Positions 59,896-64,000 of a stretch of DNA of 64,000 nt are shown one piece after another. The notes beneath the pieces were generated by a model, which saw nothing but the letters and a program-made list of their open reading frames with translations, had not been told where the DNA came from and ran no database searches. The DNA comes from DATMRF01 sp035566435 (GTDB lineage: Bacteria > Verrucomicrobiota > Verrucomicrobiia > Limisphaerales > UBA8199), in NCBI GenBank assembly GCA_035566435.1, contig DATMRF010000045.1, forward strand, positions 3,510 through 67,509, read 5' to 3'. Positions within the stretch are counted from its first letter, which is position 1. Each line of letters begins with the position of its first letter. The translations under genes were made by a program, and so were the position numbers.

Positions 59896-60737
59896 TACTC
59901 TTTTGTATTTGCCAGTACCGCTTCGGTCATGCGGAGTGCCTGCACGGTTTCCACAACATCATGCGCGCGGACCATCTGGGCGCCCGATGCCACCGCCAGC
60001 ACGGTGCAGGCCAGGGCCGCCGGCAGCCGCCCGATTGGCGGCGCACCCGAGACTTGCTGAAGAAACGACTTCCGAGAGACGCCCAACAGCAAGGGGCGGG
60101 CCAAACCTGCAAACTGGCGCATGGCCCCGAGCAGCAGCAAATTATGCTCGACCGTCTTTCCAAAGCCAATCCCTGGGTCCAGTATAATTTGCTCGGGGCC
60201 TACTCCGCAACCGCTCAATTTGTGCAGGCGGTCCAGAAAGAATTCCCGAACCTCGGCCACCACATCGCGATAGACCGGCTGAAGCTGCATCGTCTGCGGT
60301 GTTCCCTGCATGTGCACGCAGACGTAGCCGGCCTGGGTTTCAGCCACCAGGCGCCACATGGCCGGGTCCGTGCGGTTGGCGCCGACGTCATTGACGATGC
60401 TGGCGCCTGCCTGCAGGGCGGCGTGAGCGACCCCAACTTTCATCGTGTCGATCGAAATGGGAACCTTGAGTTTGCGGGCAAGCTCTTCGATGACCGGGAT
60501 GGTCCGGCGCAGTTCTTCGCGTTCGTCCACCGGCGCCGCGCCGGGGCGGGTGGACTCGCCGCCGACATCGATAATCCCGGCGCCCTGAGCCTCGAGTTCC
60601 AGGCCACGCGCGATCGCAGACCCCGAGTCCAGGAACTGGCCGGCGTCGGAAAAGGAGTCAGGGGTCACGTTGAGGATTCCCATGACGAGCGCCGGGCGCG
60701 GAAAGACGAACTCGAATTGGCGGGCCAGTAGCTTCAA
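59895..60737 (-). CDS. folP: Dihydropteroate synthase
   Basis: A 280-residue folate enzyme condensing 4-aminobenzoate with dihydropterin pyrophosphate. NVTPDSFSD, GGESTRPGA, SIDTMKVGVA, DVGANRTDP and DPGIGFGKTVEHN occur in the expected order. The predicted TTG start is weakly supported. First gene of the folP-cdaA-cdaR-glmM operon; TAA of folP overlaps the ATG of cdaA by one base. Confidence 0.95.
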   Translation of the reverse strand: MKLLARQFEFVFPRPALVMGILNVTPDSFSDAGQFLDSGSAIARGLELEAQGAGIIDVGGESTRPGAAPVDEREELRRTIPVIEELARKLKVPISIDTMKVGVAHAALQAGASIVNDVGANRTDPAMWRLVAETQAGYVCVHMQGTPQTMQLQPVYRDVVAEVREFFLDRLHKLSGCGVGPEQIILDPGIGFGKTVEHNLLLLGAMRQFAGLARPLLLGVSRKSFLQQVSGAPPIGRLPAALACTVLAVASGAQMVRAHDVVETVQALRMTEAVLANTKE

Positions 60738-60748
60738 TTTGTAATTTG

Positions 60749-60967
60749 CGATTTACGATTCAGGAGCCGGGTGTGGGCCGGGTAAGGCGGATGGGGGGAA
60801 ATGCAAACCGGAGCGCGGGGACGGAGTGGGCCCCGCATATCGGTTGCGGCTGGAGAAGGAACGGGGACGTGGCTGTCGCCGCCCCGTGCATCGCTGACTC
60901 ATGGGGAGGGCACGGGGACGTGGCCGTCCCCGCCCCGTAAGGGCCGTAGAGCCTGAATCGTAAATCG
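60749..60967. repeat. 219-bp segment framed by a 15-bp perfect inverted repeat
   Basis: CGATTTACGATTCAG (60749-60763) and CTGAATCGTAAATCG (60953-60967) are exact complements. The interior carries two related GGGGACGTGGC(T/C)GTC(G/C)CCGCCCCGT copies. No coding capacity. Confidence 0.65.
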
Positions 60968-60971
60968 TAGA

Positions 60972-61373
60972 TCAATAGCCCGGTCCGGTTTTGACCATTT
61001 GTATCAGTTCGATCTCGTAGCCCTCGGGCGCGTCGATGAAGGCAATGCCGCCGCCGTCTGGTTTCAGGTGCGGGCCATCGGAATATTTGATTCCGAGAGT
61101 CGCCAGGTGTTTGCCGAATTCTTCCAGGCTATCCACTTGGAAAGCAAGGTGGGTCAAATCGGGCTGCACTTGCACCGGGCCGCCAGCAGGGAAAAAGCAA
61201 AGCTCGATGAGCTCTTCGCTTTCCGGCGCTTTCAAAAAAACCAGCTCGGACCCGCGCGGCGATTTGTGCCGGCGGAGTTCCTCCAAGCCGAGCACGTTCT
61301 TGTAAAACTTTACTGTCCGCTCGAGGTCATTGACGCGGTAGCGGGTATGGAGAAGTTTCCGGGCTTTGGTCAT
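60972..61373 (-). CDS. Glyoxalase/VOC-family metalloenzyme, lactoylglutathione lyase-like
   Basis: A 133-residue vicinal-oxygen-chelate protein. LLHTRYRVNDLERTVKFYKNVLGLEELRR, ELIELCFFP, DLTHLAFQVDSLEEFGKHLATLGI and IAFIDAPEGYEIELIQM give the two beta-alpha-beta-beta-beta modules; His/Glu residues at the usual positions suggest a metal site. GloA-like detoxification of methylglyoxal is likely. Divergent from the outer-membrane barrel gene. Confidence 0.87.
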   Translation of the reverse strand: MTKARKLLHTRYRVNDLERTVKFYKNVLGLEELRRHKSPRGSELVFLKAPESEELIELCFFPAGGPVQVQPDLTHLAFQVDSLEEFGKHLATLGIKYSDGPHLKPDGGGIAFIDAPEGYEIELIQMVKTGPGY

Positions 61374-61458
61374 AGGCGGTAGAATAGCTTGGAATTTGGC
61401 CGGGGCAAGGGTATCAACGGACTTGCCGGTTGTCGTCGTTTGGTTTAGGAATCGCGGC

Positions 61459-62676
61459 GTGATTCGCTGCTGGCGCTGGATACTGGTTCTGGTTTGCGGG
61501 GCTGGTATCGGCCCCGGGAGCGCGCTTGGGCAGATTGACCCGGTCAAGCGCGAGCTGATTCAACTCGGCTACAACGCGGCCTTTGAAGGGCATGCCCCGC
61601 TCTCCGCTTACGCTTTTTATTACCGGAACGCGCCGGATTTTCCAGGCACGAATATGACCCTGCGCCTGGCGGTCGCGCCCACCTACCTGGATTCGGAACT
61701 GGGCTTTCGGAATCTGCTGGGCGAAAACACGGATCTTGGCATTGGGATCGCGGGCGGCGGGTACGCGGACAGCTATTACGAGATTCGCCGGGGAAAGTAT
61801 CTTCCAGAGGAATCCTTCGATGGCTACGGTGGTGGGGGAAGCGTCAGCCTGTACCATTTGTTCAACCCTGGATACCAGATCCCGCTTAACGGGGTGCTCC
61901 GAGGGACGGCGCGCTTCGTGACTTACGAGGCCACTGATAATACCGACCCGCGATTTCAGATGCCAGCGCACATGGGCATTTTCAGTGTGCGCAGCGGCTT
62001 GCGGTGGGGTGGCCGCGAGCCGACGCTGTTTCCGGCGCTGGCGATGGAGCTTTCCGTTTGGTATGAGGGGCAGTTTCGCACCGAGGGGGACATCTATGGT
62101 TTTGGTGACCGAAAGGTCGAGCCGAACTCGCATTTGTTTTGGGGCGAGGCGTTTCTGGCTTATACGATGCCGAAATGGAAACACCAGTTCTCGATCAGCC
62201 TGCTCGCGGGCACGAGCATCGATGCCGACCGGTTCAGCGCCTATAGGCTGGGCGGTTTCCTGCCAATGGTGTCGGAGTTCCCTCTCTCGCTGCCGGGTTA
62301 CTACTACCAGGAACTCTCGGCGAAAAGGTTCTTCCTGGCGGGCGGGAACTACACGGTGCCGCTGGATCCAGGGCACCGCTGGAACCTGAACGCGAACGCG
62401 GCGACGGCACTGGTCAACTACCTTCCGGGCCTGGAACAGCCCCACCAGTGGAATTCCGGCGTCGGTGGCGGCGTGTTTTATACCTCGCCGAGCTGGCGGG
62501 TGATGGTCGGCTACGGCTACGGCATCGATGCGATCCGCTCGAACGGCCGTGGCAGTCACACTATCGGCTTTCTACTGCAACTGGACCTGACACCGGCCAA
62601 AGAGGCGTTTTTCAAGGCCGGCCAGCCTGGTCCGTGGCGCGGCATCCAGCAAATCTTCGGGGTCTTCGGAAGCTGA
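61459..62676 (+). CDS. Outer-membrane beta-barrel protein, unidentified
   Basis: A 405-residue protein with a signal peptide (RCWRWILVLVCGAGIGPGSALGQ; GTG start chosen so that the peptide fits). The mature part is rich in alternating polar/aromatic strands ending near aromatic residues (for example SVSLYHLFN, GIFSVRSGLRWGG, HQFSISLLAGTSI, HTIGFLLQLDL), typical of a barrel of 14-18 strands. A surface-antigen/BamA-like or porin-like fold is possible. No family motif recognised. Confidence 0.75.
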   Translation: MIRCWRWILVLVCGAGIGPGSALGQIDPVKRELIQLGYNAAFEGHAPLSAYAFYYRNAPDFPGTNMTLRLAVAPTYLDSELGFRNLLGENTDLGIGIAGGGYADSYYEIRRGKYLPEESFDGYGGGGSVSLYHLFNPGYQIPLNGVLRGTARFVTYEATDNTDPRFQMPAHMGIFSVRSGLRWGGREPTLFPALAMELSVWYEGQFRTEGDIYGFGDRKVEPNSHLFWGEAFLAYTMPKWKHQFSISLLAGTSIDADRFSAYRLGGFLPMVSEFPLSLPGYYYQELSAKRFFLAGGNYTVPLDPGHRWNLNANAATALVNYLPGLEQPHQWNSGVGGGVFYTSPSWRVMVGYGYGIDAIRSNGRGSHTIGFLLQLDLTPAKEAFFKAGQPGPWRGIQQIFGVFGS

Positions 62677-63400
62677 GCCGAATCGGCAAATGGGTAAAGC
62701 AGTGAACCAACGAGGTTGGTTTGCGCAAGCGCAGGACGACGGGTCGGTTTTCACTTCGGCTTCAAAAACTTTTAGGCTTTAGTTCCCGTAATTTGGCGCA
62801 ATTTGATGCAACCACCGATTGAGAAACCGCGGTTGCGGGATGCGCTGAACGGCGGATTCCGCGGATTTCGCGGCTTTCGCAGATAAGGGCGAGGGTTTCG
62901 ATGACATGGAGCTGATCTGCGCGGGCACACGGTCGCAGCCGGAAAAAATTTTTAATGTTCGGATTGGTCCGGATTGGTTCCAACGGCTGGTGACTATCGC
63001 GGGAGCACGGCCTGGCTATGCGCACGATAGGAATGATGTTGTCTGCATGGGGGGTATTACCCTGTCCGTGTTAAAAAAACACTCGGATTTACTCGGATTT
63101 ACTCGGATGTACTCGGATGTACTCGGATGTACTCGGATGTACTCAGATGCGCTTCAAGGCAGAGTGAACAGGGGTGCCGGTTGGGGTGCTCATTTGGGTA
63201 ATGGTTCATGTTTCCGGGGGCGCGAGCGGCGAAAAAAGCATCGTGCCTCTATATATTAAGCCATCGAGATCGGAGCGATTGGGCAAAATAGTTGAAGATT
63301 TCAGTTGGGCGAATGCGGGGAATGAGCGGTGCTGTTTAGGCGTGGTTCCTGCTGCTTTTTGCTGCTGTTTTTGGATGAAGGCGCGGAGCGGAGCAGTATT
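62677..63400. other. Gene-free region with a 10-bp array
   Basis: Apart from the tandem array at 63081-63150 I see no RNA gene or credible reading frame. The 117-codon frame at 62906-63259 spans the array and is rejected. Confidence 0.55.
63081..63150. repeat. 10-bp tandem array ACTCGGAT(T/G)T, seven units
   Basis: Two ACTCGGATTT, four ACTCGGATGT and one ACTCAGATGC in exact 10-bp register, 70 bp in total. Shares its core with the array at 23143-23178. Confidence 0.85.
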
Positions 63401-64000
63401 ATGGGTGGAACAGAAGCAGCAGCGGGGAACCCGAGATATAAACTGGAAGCAAACAAGGCCGACGGGGCGGAAATGGATTGGAGCCGTCCGGGAGCGGGGG
63501 TTCGACCGGGCCCGGAGGCGGTGGAGAAGCTGTACAAGGACGGGGTGGTTTACGCGAAGGAGCAGCGCCGGCGGCATTATTGGCGCCGGGCGAAGGGCAG
63601 CGTGCTGCCGGGTGGCTACGACGCGGAGGGGATTGTAGCGGAGGCGCTGACAGAGATGCTGCGGGAGATGGAGGCGGGGAATTCGGCGGGAGATGGCGTC
63701 CCGTCTGCGGCGATAGCCGCAGACGGCGAGGAGGTGGCTGGTGAGCCACCGGGGACAGCGGCCGCTGAGGTTTTAACTCGGAGCAGAGCTGCCCAAATTC
63801 TGCACATGCCCGAGGAGCCGCGCGCGAGGCTGGAGCGGCTCGTAAGGGAGAAGGTCCGCCGGCTGTCGCGGCTGAAAGAGAACACGGCGGTGGTGAGCGA
63901 GTGGGAGGTGTTGCCCCCGAGAGCCAACGGGGAGCGGGTGAGCGTGTTTGACCGGATGGCGGGCCGTATCCTGCCGCCCGACGAAGCGCTGATGCAGAAA
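63401..64000 (+). CDS. Unidentified basic, helical protein (3' truncated by window edge)
   Basis: An open frame from ATG 63401 to the end of the window (200 codons, no stop). Residues about 40-85 are basic and helical (EAVEKLYKDGVVYAKEQRRRHYWRRAKG, then GYDAEGIVAEALTEMLREME), reminiscent of the region-2 part of sigma-70-like factors, but not strongly enough to call. Residues about 95-120 are Ala/Gly/Glu-rich and include two hairpin-forming repeats. Helical again afterwards (ARLERLVREKVRRLSRLKENTAVVSEWEVL). A TTG at 63371 is a possible earlier start. Confidence 0.55.
   Translation, partial: MGGTEAAAGNPRYKLEANKADGAEMDWSRPGAGVRPGPEAVEKLYKDGVVYAKEQRRRHYWRRAKGSVLPGGYDAEGIVAEALTEMLREMEAGNSAGDGVPSAAIAADGEEVAGEPPGTAAAEVLTRSRAAQILHMPEEPRARLERLVREKVRRLSRLKENTAVVSEWEVLPPRANGERVSVFDRMAGRILPPDEALMQK

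Noticed and set aside
1..64000. Transposases, integrases, phage genes, rRNA, tmRNA, SRP RNA
   Set aside because: I looked for their usual motifs and found none in the window; the tRNA-associated duplications have no recombinase in this window.

Overview
The window is a GC-rich stretch of bacterial chromosome, most likely from the phylum Verrucomicrobiota (Pedosphaera/Limisphaerales-like). That assignment is an inference from the gene content (secreted DUF2961, DUF1343/NamZ, sulfatase and GH-like proteins; Gly-Gly-Phe pseudopilins; a PP2C-kinase fusion; a 23S-IVP-type four-helix protein; many GC-rich palindromic intergenic repeats). There is no rRNA, CRISPR array, transposase, integrase or phage gene. 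One intact tRNA is present, tRNA-Lys(UUU).

Layout. 0-12.3 kb: the end of a membrane protein, P-II, an NhaD-type cation antiporter, a KdpD/KdpE-like pair, a PP2C-Ser/Thr kinase fusion, glutamine synthetase, an APC permease with an odd extracytoplasmic insert, and a pirin. 12.3-19.3 kb: a TonB-dependent receptor facing tonB-exbB-exbD, then a four-helix-bundle gene in an inverted-repeat frame, a coiled-coil protein and a thioesterase. 19.6-29 kb: DUF2961 protein, zinc-ribbon protein, the tRNA-Lys/GIY-YIG tandem array (21.7-22.8 kb), a secreted protein, DUF4190 protein, NamZ-like muramidase, MFS transporter and infA. 29.4-38.5 kb: sulfatase, Pro-rich coiled-coil protein, SMUG-type uracil-DNA glycosylase, site-2 protease, a cbiM-cbiQ-cbiO Co/Ni importer, zinc-ribbon protein, and a GH42-like secreted protein. 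38.6-45.6 kb: LysR regulator divergent from a three-gene RND efflux operon. 45.7-56.2 kb: two sugar-phosphate isomerase-like proteins, a ferritin-like protein, deoC, a DEG9/HtrA-like protease translationally coupled to a catalytically dead paralogue, then a cobalamin riboswitch ahead of a secreted protein and a pseudopilin. 56.3-64 kb: a methyltransferase, folP-cdaA-cdaR-glmM (c-di-AMP and cell-wall precursor operon), a glyoxalase-fold protein, an outer-membrane barrel, and a truncated unknown gene at the right edge.

Functional themes. P-II and glutamine synthetase handle nitrogen status. KdpDE-like sensing, the antiporter and CdaA (c-di-AMP) all bear on ion and osmotic homeostasis. TonB/ExbBD powers the large outer-membrane receptor. 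Several secreted hydrolases suggest a polysaccharide or peptidoglycan scavenging life style.

The strongest candidates for something new are: (1) the 338-bp tandem units in which small GIY-YIG nuclease genes alternate with tRNA-Lys 3' halves whose anticodon arm is replaced by a perfect palindrome; (2) a cobalamin riboswitch preceding a secreted protein of unknown function and a pseudopilin; (3) the protease/pseudoprotease pair. The intergenic regions also hold several repeat families, including arrays with an exact 10-bp period.
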